This document shows positions 56,808 through 64,000 of a stretch of 64,000 nt of DNA, piece by piece (the stretch's first letter is position 1; each line of letters starts with the position of its first letter). The notes below the pieces were generated by a model. That model searched no databases. It had not been told where the DNA came from and worked only from the letters and a program-made list of their open reading frames with translations. Source of the DNA: Rhodanobacter sp. B05 (lineage in GTDB: Bacteria > Pseudomonadota > Gammaproteobacteria > Xanthomonadales > Rhodanobacteraceae); assembly GCF_002001085.1 (NCBI RefSeq), contig NZ_MUNU01000012.1, forward strand, positions 124,001 to 188,000. Reading direction: 5' to 3'. Made by a program: the position numbers and the translations under genes.

Positions 56808-56921
56808 CGTCATCCCCGCGAGGCGCTTCTCAACAGCGAAGCTGGTCAAGCGGGGATCCAGCGTCTTTCGCACGCCCGACAATCTTGAAGGCACTGGATT
56901 CCTGCTTTCACAGGAATGACG
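56808..56921. repeat. two head-to-head copies of a CGTCATTCCC-type dispersed repeat
   Basis: One copy begins CGTCATCCCCGCG and ends GCGGGGATCCAG. The second, inverted, reads CGTCATTCCTGTGAAAGCAG then GAATCCAGTG on the minus strand. Both resemble a short palindromic repeat common between genes in high-GC proteobacteria. The element marks the boundary between the signalling modules and the lasso biosynthesis region. Confidence 0.65.
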
Positions 56922-57077
56922 AAAGTGGAGGTTTTGCGCTTAAGTAAGTGCCTTCGTCCCTGACACCATTTTCCTTTTCGCCCTTTTCCCGGCCAGTTGG
57001 TCGTAAGATATTGCGAGCCACAGTGTAGGGCGAGCTGCAGCCTGCGCCCAACTGAAAACAATGGAGTGCTCAACTTC

Positions 57078-57318
57078 ATGATGGCCAATGTCGTTCGTAC
57101 ATATGTGCTCGCCGTACTCACCTGGGTGCTCGCCACTTGGACGCACGCTTCGGCGCTGCCGGCAGCCACACCATGTAACGGCAAAGACCTGGCGCCGGCC
57201 ACGCTCGTTGGATTTTCTGGCAGCGATGTCACCGCCACGATCAAGGCCTTGGATAAAGTCAAAGCCCAAAGACGAGTTCGAGACCACTGCCATCTACAAG
57301 GCCAGGCAAGCCAAGTAA
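57078..57318 (+). pseudogene. frameshifted small secreted protein gene
   Basis: An ATG at 57078 opens a frame with a signal peptide (MMANVVRTYVLAVLTWVLAT). The frame loses sense after ALDKVK near 57260, while the +1 frame continues KPKDEFETTAIYKARQAK and stops at 57318. Removing one A from the AAA at 57261-57263 joins the two into one protein. FETTAxYxAR is a motif I associate with uncharacterised Xanthomonadales proteins. The gene appears inactivated by a single-base insertion; the joined product would still end after about 80 residues, so it may also be truncated. Confidence 0.6.
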
Positions 57319-57449
57319 AAGCGGGACGGGTTCACTTCCCAGTGGCTGAAGAGCTGGACCCCGCTCTCGCCGCAAGTCCGATCCTTTGCGTGACACAAAA
57401 TCCTTGTACCTCCAACTCAGGCAACCATCCGCAGACATGGAGTTGAGCT

Positions 57450-58079
57450 ATGGATGAGATCCACTCCAAGAGTGTATTCGTGTACGGACAGGTCAAATGC
57501 GCCCTGCGGTCAGGGCGCTACGCACCCGGGCAGCGGATCGATCCCGCCACACTCGCCGCAGAGTTCCACACCAGCCCCACGCCAGTTCGATTCGCCCTGT
57601 ACCGTCTGGTCGGCGAGGCCCTGATCGTCGATCATGCCCGCGACGGACTGCACGTCCCGTTGCTCAATGAGGTCACACTGCGCGATCTCTATGACTGGAT
57701 GGAACGCCTGTTGCTGATGGCATGCGATATCGGCACAGCGCCGGCAGCCCGGAAGACAGAGCTGTTGGAGCTTGCATCCGCCGACGAGGATCTCGTCAAG
57801 CTTACGTGGCAACTGTTCGACACGATCGCCCGCGCGACCGCCCATTGGTCCTTGCACCATGCCGTCAAGCAGGCCAACGACCGGCTGGCGCCGATACGCG
57901 GGGCCGCGCAAGGATTGCTCGAGCACCGTTTCGAAGAGCTTTCGAAACTGAACCGGCACTGGCAGGCACACGACATGCCGGCCCTGAAATCCGCACTGCG
58001 CGACTATCACGAACGCCGCAAGCAACTCGTCCCATGCATCGTGGCCCTGCTGAGCGAGCGCAGCGAGCACCTTCATTGA
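57450..58079 (+). CDS. GntR-family transcriptional regulator of the lasso cluster
   Basis: A 209-residue regulator. The N-terminal winged helix (residues about 8-70: SGRYAPGQRIDPATLAAEFH, TSPTPVRFALYRLVGEAL) is typical of GntR proteins, and the C-terminal part is all-helical and FadR/FCD-like. GGAGTTGAGCT precedes the ATG. It lies 170 bases upstream of the lasso precursor on the same strand, so it is the obvious candidate for local control; inverted repeats in that gap are candidate operators. Its effector is unknown. Confidence 0.85.
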   Translation: MDEIHSKSVFVYGQVKCALRSGRYAPGQRIDPATLAAEFHTSPTPVRFALYRLVGEALIVDHARDGLHVPLLNEVTLRDLYDWMERLLLMACDIGTAPAARKTELLELASADEDLVKLTWQLFDTIARATAHWSLHHAVKQANDRLAPIRGAAQGLLEHRFEELSKLNRHWQAHDMPALKSALRDYHERRKQLVPCIVALLSERSEHLH

Positions 58080-58152
58080 CGCGCGTCAGCCGAAGAAGCA
58101 TGAAAGCTTGAATCGGTACTGCGGGAAGCCCATCGCACTCTCGGAATAATTA

Positions 58153-58179
58153 TCAGATGACAACGCAATAATCATTTGA
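58153..58179. promoter_or_regulatory. inverted repeat upstream of the lasso precursor, candidate operator
   Basis: TCAGATGA (58153-58160) and TCATTTGA (58172-58179) form an inverted repeat with seven of eight matches in an AT-rich pocket unlike its surroundings. TTGAAA at 58176-58181 could act as a -35 box, but the hexamer at the expected -10 position is poor. The site could bind the adjacent GntR regulator. Confidence 0.4.
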
Positions 58180-58208
58180 AAATCAAGAACCCCGCCTCCT
58201 ACGCTGCT

Positions 58209-58233
58209 CGCGTCATGGAACTGCCATGACGCG
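58209..58233. promoter_or_regulatory. stem-loop just before the lasso precursor ribosome-binding site
   Basis: CGCGTCATGG and CCATGACGCG are perfect complements around AACTG. CTACG and CGTAG, also complementary, lie just outside. The element ends a few bases before AGGAGATAGAG, the precursor ribosome-binding site. It may be an operator or an mRNA leader hairpin. Confidence 0.5.
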
Positions 58234-58249
58234 AACGTAGGAGATAGAG

Positions 58250-58390
58250 ATGAAGACGAACGAAAATATCCGCAACGACACGTCGGAAGACGTCATCGTG
58301 CTTGGCGTTGCCAGCATCGAAACCAAAGGGCCTGGCGGAGCCATCGAGAGCTTCGGCGGCGCTCCGCTTGGCGGCATCTCCGATGCATAA
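58250..58390 (+). CDS. lasso peptide precursor, xanthomonin-like
   Basis: A 46-residue precursor. The 26-residue leader ends VIVLGVASIETK, matching the LGxAxxxTKG pattern of proteobacterial lasso leaders with Thr at -2. The predicted core is GPGGAIESFGGAPLGGISDA. Gly1 supplies the amino group. Glu7 is the only acid at positions 7-9, so a seven-residue ring with a 13-residue tail is predicted; Asp19 is too far for a normal ring. As I recall it, xanthomonin I also has Gly1-Glu7, Gly-Gly at 10-11 and a GIS(E/D) end. Tail trimming cannot be judged. AGGAG lies before the ATG. It is too short for ordinary gene calling. Confidence 0.92.
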   Translation: MKTNENIRNDTSEDVIVLGVASIETKGPGGAIESFGGAPLGGISDA

Positions 58391-58395
58391 CCAAC

Positions 58396-58419
58396 AAGGC
58401 GCGCCGAAAGGCGCGCCTT
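58396..58419 (+). terminator. attenuator hairpin between precursor and processing genes
   Basis: AAGGCGCGCC, a GAAA tetraloop and GGCGCGCCTT form a ten-base perfect stem followed by a short T-run (TTTTA). It starts five bases after the precursor stop. A partial terminator here would give excess precursor mRNA over the enzymes, a layout found in lasso clusters. Confidence 0.8.
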
Positions 58420-58437
58420 TTATCTGGAGTGATGCAA

Positions 58438-59112
58438 ATGACCCAACTCAGACTGCATCGTGACCTGTCCTACTGCAGAGTCGATGACCACCTGATCTTC
58501 CTCGACATCCAGAACGACCGCTACTTTCGTCTCACTGAGTGCATGGAGTCTGCGTTGGCCACTTATCTGGATGGTGATGTCCCAGACAGCAGCATTCGTA
58601 GATTGATCGAACGAAAAATACTGATCGACGAACGAGTCGAGCCCGATTGCACACCTCTCTCATTCACAAAAACTCCTACGCGTAGTGCGATGGAAGAGGT
58701 TGTTCATCCCAGGCGGGCAAGCGTCGGCGAGCTACTGGACACCTTCGCAATCGCCTGCTCAATACAGCGACAACTGAAAACCCATAGTCTGAAGCAGACC
58801 CTTCGAAATCTTTCATCTTTTCGAGAAAAGCGGACGTCTCAAGCTTCAATGTCTCGCCCAAGCGAGGCCAATGTCCTGGAGGCAGCTGCTGCTTTCCGCA
58901 GCTCGCGCTTGTACGTCCCAATAGATACGTGCTGCCTTCTCGATTCCATCGCGATGGTCAAGTTCCTGGCCAAGCGTGAACTGCACGCCGATCTCGTCTT
59001 CGGCGTGACAGGAAACCCGTTCTCCGCGCACTGCTGGGCACAACACGACACCACGGTTCTGAATGACGCCTTGGGACACGCGTTAGCCTTCACGCCCATA
59101 AAGGTGATCTGA
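58438..59112 (+). CDS. lasso peptide B protein (RRE leader-binding domain fused to leader protease)
   Basis: A 224-residue fused B protein. Residues 1-75 form the PqqD-like RRE that binds the leader (LDIQNDRYFRLTECMESALA). The C-terminal half is the transglutaminase-like protease with Cys166 in DTCCLLDSIAMVKFL, His198 in FSAHCW and Asp210 as likely triad. It removes the leader after Thr(-2)-Lys(-1). ATG 58438 is preferred over GTG 58429 and ATG 58432 because CTGGAG lies eight bases before it. It overlaps the cyclase start by one base (TGATG). Confidence 0.9.
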   Translation: MTQLRLHRDLSYCRVDDHLIFLDIQNDRYFRLTECMESALATYLDGDVPDSSIRRLIERKILIDERVEPDCTPLSFTKTPTRSAMEEVVHPRRASVGELLDTFAIACSIQRQLKTHSLKQTLRNLSSFREKRTSQASMSRPSEANVLEAAAAFRSSRLYVPIDTCCLLDSIAMVKFLAKRELHADLVFGVTGNPFSAHCWAQHDTTVLNDALGHALAFTPIKVI

Positions 59113-60860
59113 TGGACAACGATTACATCGCCATTTTAACGCCCGCCGAAGAAGGCACCGACGCGAAATTTCCCACCCTGACTGACCCGCTCTATGCGAT
59201 GGGTATGCGCGTCCATTATGCGTCGGGCACACTGTCCCTGTTCGGCACGGAGAACATGTCGACGTTGTCACTGCCAGGCGGCGGGATACTCATCGGCCAC
59301 CTGTTTACGCAGGACGGGATCGCTGTCCATGACGGCGCAGGGTTCCCAAGGCTTTCAACTCCAGCGCAGATCCAAAAGCACATCTTGGAAAATTACTGGG
59401 GCTCTTACCTCATTATCCAACCCGATACACGAGATCCCGGCGGGTTCACGATGACGCGTGCCCCGTCAGCCGCCGGTAATCTTCCATGCATCTGGTCAAT
59501 AAGGGACGGAGCTGGCTTCCTTACGTCAGACGTTTCCCTGGCGATCCGAGCCCTTCTCTACCGAAAGCAGATCAACTGGGACTTCATCGCTCATCGTCTG
59601 AGGTACCCCGACATAAAAACGGAGCGCACTGGATTTGCTGAGCTTGTCGAGTTGCTGCCTGGGTGTTCGCTGCGTACAAGTGGCTCCAAGGTATCGGTCC
59701 AGCAAGCGTGGTCGCCCTGGGATTTCGTCGCTCGTGAACACCGCTACCGTGACTTGCACGATGCTGCAGACCAGATCCGTCACGCAGTCGAAAGCGCCGT
59801 CCACGCATGGACGGGCATGGACCGGTCCATATTGCTGGAATTATCCGGCGGCCTCGACTCCTCCATCGTCGCGGCATGTCTACGGAATCGCCATGCGCGC
59901 GTCATCTGCTGCAACCTGGTTACCCCGGTTCCCGGGGTGGACGAGCGGCAGTACGCTCGCCAGATGGCCAGGAAGCTCGGCGTCGAGCTCCACACAGAAC
60001 GCCTTGGCTTCGATAAGGCACGTTTCGACTTCACACCATCTCCCGACTCCGTAGCTCCTACGATGGGACCATTGCAGTACGTAGTGGACAAGGCCATGGA
60101 GACCGCCGCCGAATACCACGGCACCACCGCTTACTACACGGGAGGAGGAGGTGACTCGGTGTTCTGCTATCTCCGGACCGCAGCCCCCAGTACTGATGCA
60201 TGGAGAGCCCATCGTTTCGGCACCGCCATCACCGCCGTAAGGGACTTGGCCAGCCTGCACCAATGCACATTCTGGAAGGCAGGCCGCTTTACCCTCTCCA
60301 AACTGCGGCGACCGCCTCAATCTCCCGTCCATCAAGATCCCGCATTCCTTGCACCAGGTTCGGCATATGTGGAGCCGGAAGCGCACCCATGGTTTGCGGC
60401 TCCCATGAATGCGTTACCGGGGGACCGGGAGCGAATATTCGATCTGGCTGGGAATCAGCTCTTCGAGAGCCAGGCAGCACGTGGATACAGGCGGCCTTTA
60501 AGGTTCCCACTGCTATCACAACCCGTCATGGAAGCCTGCCTCCGCGCACCGAGCTGGATGTGGATCGCCGGGGGCAGGAACCGCGCGGTCGCACGAACCG
60601 CGTTTTCCGACCTTTTGCCAGCCGACGTGCTGAACCGCCAAAGCAAGGCGACCTACATGAGCTACCTGGGCGCTATCTATGAACGAAACAAGCATCAGAT
60701 CGAAGACTTCCTTCTGTCAGGTCGCCTCAGGTCACAAGGCCTTCTGGACACATGCGCCATCAGCTCCTTCGTTTCAAAGCCTTTGCCGCCGCGCGATAGA
60801 ACCTTCCTGAGAATGTTCGACTTGTGCATGGTCGAGAACTGGGTCCGCCATCAGCACTAG
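59112..60860 (+). CDS. lasso peptide macrolactam synthetase (asparagine-synthetase-like C protein)
   Basis: A 582-residue AsnB homologue. The N-terminal glutaminase-like domain lacks the catalytic Cys2 (it starts MDNDYIAIL), as in lasso cyclases. The C-terminal ATP-pyrophosphatase domain has SGGLDSS at residues 245-251 and a conserved GGGGDSVFCY. It adenylates the Glu7 side chain and closes the amide with Gly1 around the threaded tail. Translation is coupled to the B gene. Its TAG stop shares the CTAG tetranucleotide with the stop of the convergent M6 isopeptidase. Confidence 0.92.
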   Translation: MDNDYIAILTPAEEGTDAKFPTLTDPLYAMGMRVHYASGTLSLFGTENMSTLSLPGGGILIGHLFTQDGIAVHDGAGFPRLSTPAQIQKHILENYWGSYLIIQPDTRDPGGFTMTRAPSAAGNLPCIWSIRDGAGFLTSDVSLAIRALLYRKQINWDFIAHRLRYPDIKTERTGFAELVELLPGCSLRTSGSKVSVQQAWSPWDFVAREHRYRDLHDAADQIRHAVESAVHAWTGMDRSILLELSGGLDSSIVAACLRNRHARVICCNLVTPVPGVDERQYARQMARKLGVELHTERLGFDKARFDFTPSPDSVAPTMGPLQYVVDKAMETAAEYHGTTAYYTGGGGDSVFCYLRTAAPSTDAWRAHRFGTAITAVRDLASLHQCTFWKAGRFTLSKLRRPPQSPVHQDPAFLAPGSAYVEPEAHPWFAAPMNALPGDRERIFDLAGNQLFESQAARGYRRPLRFPLLSQPVMEACLRAPSWMWIAGGRNRAVARTAFSDLLPADVLNRQSKATYMSYLGAIYERNKHQIEDFLLSGRLRSQGLLDTCAISSFVSKPLPPRDRTFLRMFDLCMVENWVRHQH

Positions 60861-63025
60861 GGTGCGCCCTGTTGCACAATGTGCCTCTGACGCATACTCG
60901 AACGCATTGAACGCCAGCGGGCGTATTGCTCTGCCTTTGCTGGGTCCGGGTTCTCATACCCCTGCAACCAGAACCGGAACCAGTCCAGGTTGCGCGCATA
61001 CACGGCGAGCTTATGTCGGGGCTGAAACTTGTTGTGCGGCTCGTTGGGAAAAACATAGACGTCCGCTCGATTATTCAGCATCATCGGAATGGCGTAGCCG
61101 AGTGCAAACATGTATTCCTGCTCAGGAAATTGCATCAGTATCGGGGCGCGGATCTTTCCCAGGTTTAAGGTCGGCGAAATCTGTTGCCAGTGCGCCGGCG
61201 TCTCGTCCGGGGCTCCCAGTTGCCAATTCGATCGCAGCACCGACCAGAATGACTTGCCGATGTTGCTGCCCAGCAAGTAATACATCGACGACGGGGTAGG
61301 CGACGCCACCGACGACGCTGCAATCACATCGGAGTGGATGAGCGTCCACATCGTTACTTCGCTGCCGAAGCTGAGCCCACCCATCCCAACCTTCGATTTG
61401 TCGATCCGGCCTTCCGATGCGAGCAGATGCACCACACTCTCCACGGCCGACTGCCCCATGCTGTAGCGTTTATCGGCGTTGGGCGAGAACGAGGGCGCGT
61501 TAATGCAAAGCGTGGAGATGCCCTGTTCCGCCATCGTGGCCAACGGCCACTCGTCGCCGGCCCCTCCCCGGACGAAACCAGTGCACCAGTAGTAGGTAAC
61601 GAACAGCGGCGGTGGTGTGTTACCACTCCCGCGCGCCGAGTAGAACTGACCAGTGAACGTCCTCCCTTTCGCGTCCGTCCAGCGCAACAGTTGTGTCGGA
61701 ATCCTGGCGAGGTCCTGTGCCAGAGCCTTGTTGGGGTCGAACAGCACCTGTCGCGCGCCGGTTTGCAAGTCGACCCTTTCCAGCCGCGGCGGGCGATTCG
61801 CATTGGCTGTCACGCACGCCAGCACCTTGGATGACGCGCCACAGGTGCCGGATTCCCAACGCTCTTCCCCACCGAACAGACCACTGGACGTGGCGACCAG
61901 ATGTACCGCACCCGTTTCTACATTCCAGCGATAGATGGACTGGGCGAACCCCTGGTCGTACGGCGTCACGGTGAAAATCACTTCGTCGGTCCCGGGGCGC
62001 CACTGCACACCACTGATCCTCTTGCCGATGCACGCCTCCGCCACGCATTTCACCAAGTGGCGCGCGTCCCGGGCCGGCAACATGGCCAGCCCGATCCGCA
62101 GCCGGTCCGTCCTTACTCCCGTGCGCGTCAGCAGCGCGATACGTCCACTTTTGCGATCGCGTGCCAGTTTCCAGACGTGAGGCACCTGCTTGGCGAGATC
62201 CGACGCTGCCAGCGCCGCAGGGAGCCTTTCGGACGGTGCGAGATTCCGCACCACCCCACTCGCCAGATCGACCACCTTCCAGCGATCTGGCACATCGGCG
62301 GTCAGGTCGACCCGATTGAACATGAAACCGAGACGCTGGGTGGTGGGGCGCCCTTCGATATAGCCGGATCGGAACAGGGGCTGCCCTAGTGGCGTGGATC
62401 GGTCGACGCGAATGCCACGGTCGTATTCGGCCTGCTCCGCCGCAGCCACTTCCTCGCGAGTCGGCCCGACGCTGTACTTCAGTACCTTGCCGTCATCGCT
62501 CAGTACAAAGTTCCGCACATCGGCGCCGCCGCTGGTCATACGCTCGGCGGCCGTGTCGTCGACCGAAGCACGCCAAACGTCGATGCGGCCATCCAGACGG
62601 GCGCGGTAATAGATCCAGTGCCCGTCCGGCGACCAAACCACCGTAGCCGGCAATGCGACACCGGCAGAGTCGCGCAAGGGGACCCCACCATCGCTCACGC
62701 GCTGCGCCGGCGACGATCCGTCCACCCGCTGGATATACCAAGCGGTATCGTAGATATCGCGTTCGATCGACGCCCGTGTCACTCGGAACGCGACATACGC
62801 TCCGTCCGGTGACACCACGGGGCTGCTGAAGTCCGCGATCTCCACCAGCTGCCGTGGCGACACCGCGAATGCCTGGGTGGTTGCGGCGAGCACGCCCAGC
62901 AATACTCCTGCGCACAGAACACGCCCGGCGATGGCTCGGAATGAAACCAAACGCCATGACCTGATTCCAGTTTCAGTAGGACTATGTACGGCCCGCTCAG
63001 TACGGCCCGGTTCACGACGCCGCAT
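60857..63025 (-). CDS. M6: AtxE2-type lasso peptide isopeptidase of the biosynthesis cluster
   Basis: A 722-residue isopeptidase with an Arg-rich N-terminus and a hydrophobic signal helix near residues 33-55, propeller motifs (SPDGAYVAFRVTRAS, WSPDGHWIYYRARLDGRIDV) and a hydrolase with Ser552 in GGLSFGSE, EQE at 635-637 and His664 in NEPH. It is convergent with the cyclase gene and should open the peptide made by this cluster. The ATG at 63025 overlaps the receptor stop by one base (TGATG). The tail (RHIVQQGAP) lacks the SGG end. Confidence 0.9.
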   Translation of the reverse strand: MRRREPGRTERAVHSPTETGIRSWRLVSFRAIAGRVLCAGVLLGVLAATTQAFAVSPRQLVEIADFSSPVVSPDGAYVAFRVTRASIERDIYDTAWYIQRVDGSSPAQRVSDGGVPLRDSAGVALPATVVWSPDGHWIYYRARLDGRIDVWRASVDDTAAERMTSGGADVRNFVLSDDGKVLKYSVGPTREEVAAAEQAEYDRGIRVDRSTPLGQPLFRSGYIEGRPTTQRLGFMFNRVDLTADVPDRWKVVDLASGVVRNLAPSERLPAALAASDLAKQVPHVWKLARDRKSGRIALLTRTGVRTDRLRIGLAMLPARDARHLVKCVAEACIGKRISGVQWRPGTDEVIFTVTPYDQGFAQSIYRWNVETGAVHLVATSSGLFGGEERWESGTCGASSKVLACVTANANRPPRLERVDLQTGARQVLFDPNKALAQDLARIPTQLLRWTDAKGRTFTGQFYSARGSGNTPPPLFVTYYWCTGFVRGGAGDEWPLATMAEQGISTLCINAPSFSPNADKRYSMGQSAVESVVHLLASEGRIDKSKVGMGGLSFGSEVTMWTLIHSDVIAASSVASPTPSSMYYLLGSNIGKSFWSVLRSNWQLGAPDETPAHWQQISPTLNLGKIRAPILMQFPEQEYMFALGYAIPMMLNNRADVYVFPNEPHNKFQPRHKLAVYARNLDWFRFWLQGYENPDPAKAEQYARWRSMRSSMRQRHIVQQGAP

Positions 63026-64000
63026 CACCAGTGCTTGGAGATAGAGAGGTTGAGATAGCGGCCGATCGCCGAGTAGTTGGTCGAGTCGAACGGCGCATAT
63101 ATGCGCGCGGTGGCAGCGCCATAGTGCGAAATGACGTCGTAAAGAGGCGGCGCCCGATCAAGGGCGTTACGCACCGACAACTCCAATGCCAGGTTGGACC
63201 ACGCGTCATCGCGCGTACCGGTGTCGTAGCGTAGCGTGGCGTCGAAGGTGGTAAACGAGGCGCCATTCCTGCCGTCGATGGTGTCGGTGACCCCGCTCTT
63301 GTAGTTTCCAAATACCGAAGCGGTGAAACCGCCCTGCTGCCAGAGCGCCCCAATCCGGCTGTTGATCCTGGCTGGGTAGAACAGCGTGCCTGCTAAATCG
63401 TACGGGCTTTGCGCCGCCGTTAGGGACTGTGTGCTGTCCAACCAACTGGTCGAGCCACGGACCGTCAACTGCCCCACGCCCAAGTCAACTCGATACGATC
63501 CCGACAAATCGACCCCCTTGATCCGTTGCCGGGACGCATTGACATACCGGCCATCGGCGATCGCCACGACCTTGCTGGCGTCGTAAGGTGCACCTACGTA
63601 GTTGTAGAAGTTGCTAACGTTTGCAAACGCCTTGGCCAACACTGCACTGGCGGGGTCGTAGTCGACAAAATCCGCGTAGATCGGATTGCCGAGCACATCG
63701 TTCGTGGTAATGGGCTGTAGAACACGCTGGGTATAGTCGATATCGAACCAGGTCAGCTCCGCCTCAAGGCCGGATAGCACCTCCGGGTGAAATGCCAGCG
63801 AGGCACTCCATGTCCGTGCCCGCTCCGGGTGCAGGTTCGCGTTTCCACCCGTCAGCCATAACACCGTGGCATCCTTTGGATAACCGGTGCCCCCCAACGC
63901 CGCCGCTGGGTAGTAGATGGCGTTCTGGGAGAAATAGCGTTGCAGGAGCGTAGGCGCCTTGAACGACTTGCCCCATGAGGTCTTCAACGAGAAATCGGCA
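63025..64000 (-). CDS. M6: TonB-dependent receptor, C-terminal part
   Basis: The last 324 codons of a receptor that continues beyond the right edge. The visible barrel (SWGKSFKAPTLLQRYFSQNA, ELTWFDIDYTQRVLQPIT, NARYVNASRQRIKGVDLSGS-like strands) closely resembles M1 and M2 and ends LSISKHW. Whether it has an STN domain or a sigma-fecR pair cannot be seen. It is coupled to the M6 isopeptidase. Confidence 0.9.
   Translation of the reverse strand, partial: ADFSLKTSWGKSFKAPTLLQRYFSQNAIYYPAAALGGTGYPKDATVLWLTGGNANLHPERARTWSASLAFHPEVLSGLEAELTWFDIDYTQRVLQPITTNDVLGNPIYADFVDYDPASAVLAKAFANVSNFYNYVGAPYDASKVVAIADGRYVNASRQRIKGVDLSGSYRVDLGVGQLTVRGSTSWLDSTQSLTAAQSPYDLAGTLFYPARINSRIGALWQQGGFTASVFGNYKSGVTDTIDGRNGASFTTFDATLRYDTGTRDDAWSNLALELSVRNALDRAPPLYDVISHYGAATARIYAPFDSTNYSAIGRYLNLSISKHW

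Larger units (their letters stand above)
56407..57077. other. 671-bp gap upstream of M5 with promoter and repeat elements
   Basis: It contains the M5 sigma promoter (56515-56542), an unassigned minus-strand open frame (56543-56793, including AERILRAMGERGDIARTL), and a composite dispersed repeat (56808-56921). No complete gene is recognised. Confidence 0.5.

Noticed and set aside
1-64000. Insertion sequences, prophage, tRNA or rRNA genes
   Set aside because: No transposase, integrase, phage structural gene or tRNA/rRNA sequence was recognised on either strand.

Overview
The window is 64 kb of high-GC bacterial chromosome. Gene families and order suggest a gammaproteobacterium of the Xanthomonadales, probably Rhodanobacteraceae (Rhodanobacter/Dyella-like). 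Pointers are a lexA2-imuA-imuB-dnaE2 mutagenesis cassette, Mpo1-like (DUF962), DUF2884 and DUF1697 proteins, a MASE1 sensor protein, and a xanthomonin-like lasso peptide cluster. This placement is inference; no rRNA or tRNA gene is visible.

Bases 1-21,900 look like ordinary chromosome: the end of purC, small membrane proteins, the SOS cassette (1706-7448, minus), envelope proteins and lipoproteins, a stand-alone ECF sigma factor with a putative anti-sigma (10128-11179), a lytic-transglycosylase-like lipoprotein, a DoxX-like membrane protein, DUF1697, a GH18 chitinase, two MacB-like permeases without an ATPase, a small secreted protein, a MASE1 kinase-like protein, an ASCH protein and thiopurine methyltransferase.

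From 21,992 to the right edge the window is almost entirely one theme: six adjacent modules (M1-M6), each an AtxE2-type lasso-peptide isopeptidase (S9 fold, signal peptide) next to a TonB-dependent receptor. In M1-M5 the receptor starts with an STN signalling domain and the module also has an ECF sigma factor and a FecR anti-sigma, a complete cell-surface signalling circuit. M1 is 21992-28552, M2 28726-35275, M3 35413-42330 (sigma-fecR inverted), M4 42529-49298, M5 49730-56406, and M6 60857-64000+ (receptor cut by the window edge). Only M6 is joined to a biosynthesis cluster: GntR regulator (57450), 46-residue precursor (58250-58390), fused RRE/protease B protein (58438) and lasso cyclase C (59112). 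The precursor predicts a 20-residue core, GPGGAIESFGGAPLGGISDA, whose only possible short macrolactam is Gly1-Glu7, a seven-residue ring as in the xanthomonins.

Promoter-like motifs bind each module into a circuit. In M1, M2, M4 and M5 the same module-specific -35/-10 pair occurs upstream of both the sigma gene and the receptor gene. M4 and M5 share almost the same motif and nearly identical STN domains; M3 has a related motif, present twice, in an odd orientation.

Proposed working (inference): a receptor binds a particular lasso peptide, signals through STN-FecR-sigma, raises its own expression and that of the isopeptidase, and the peptide is imported and linearised. One lasso peptide is made here but six readers/openers are kept, which suggests sensing, scavenging or detoxifying the lasso peptides of other bacteria.
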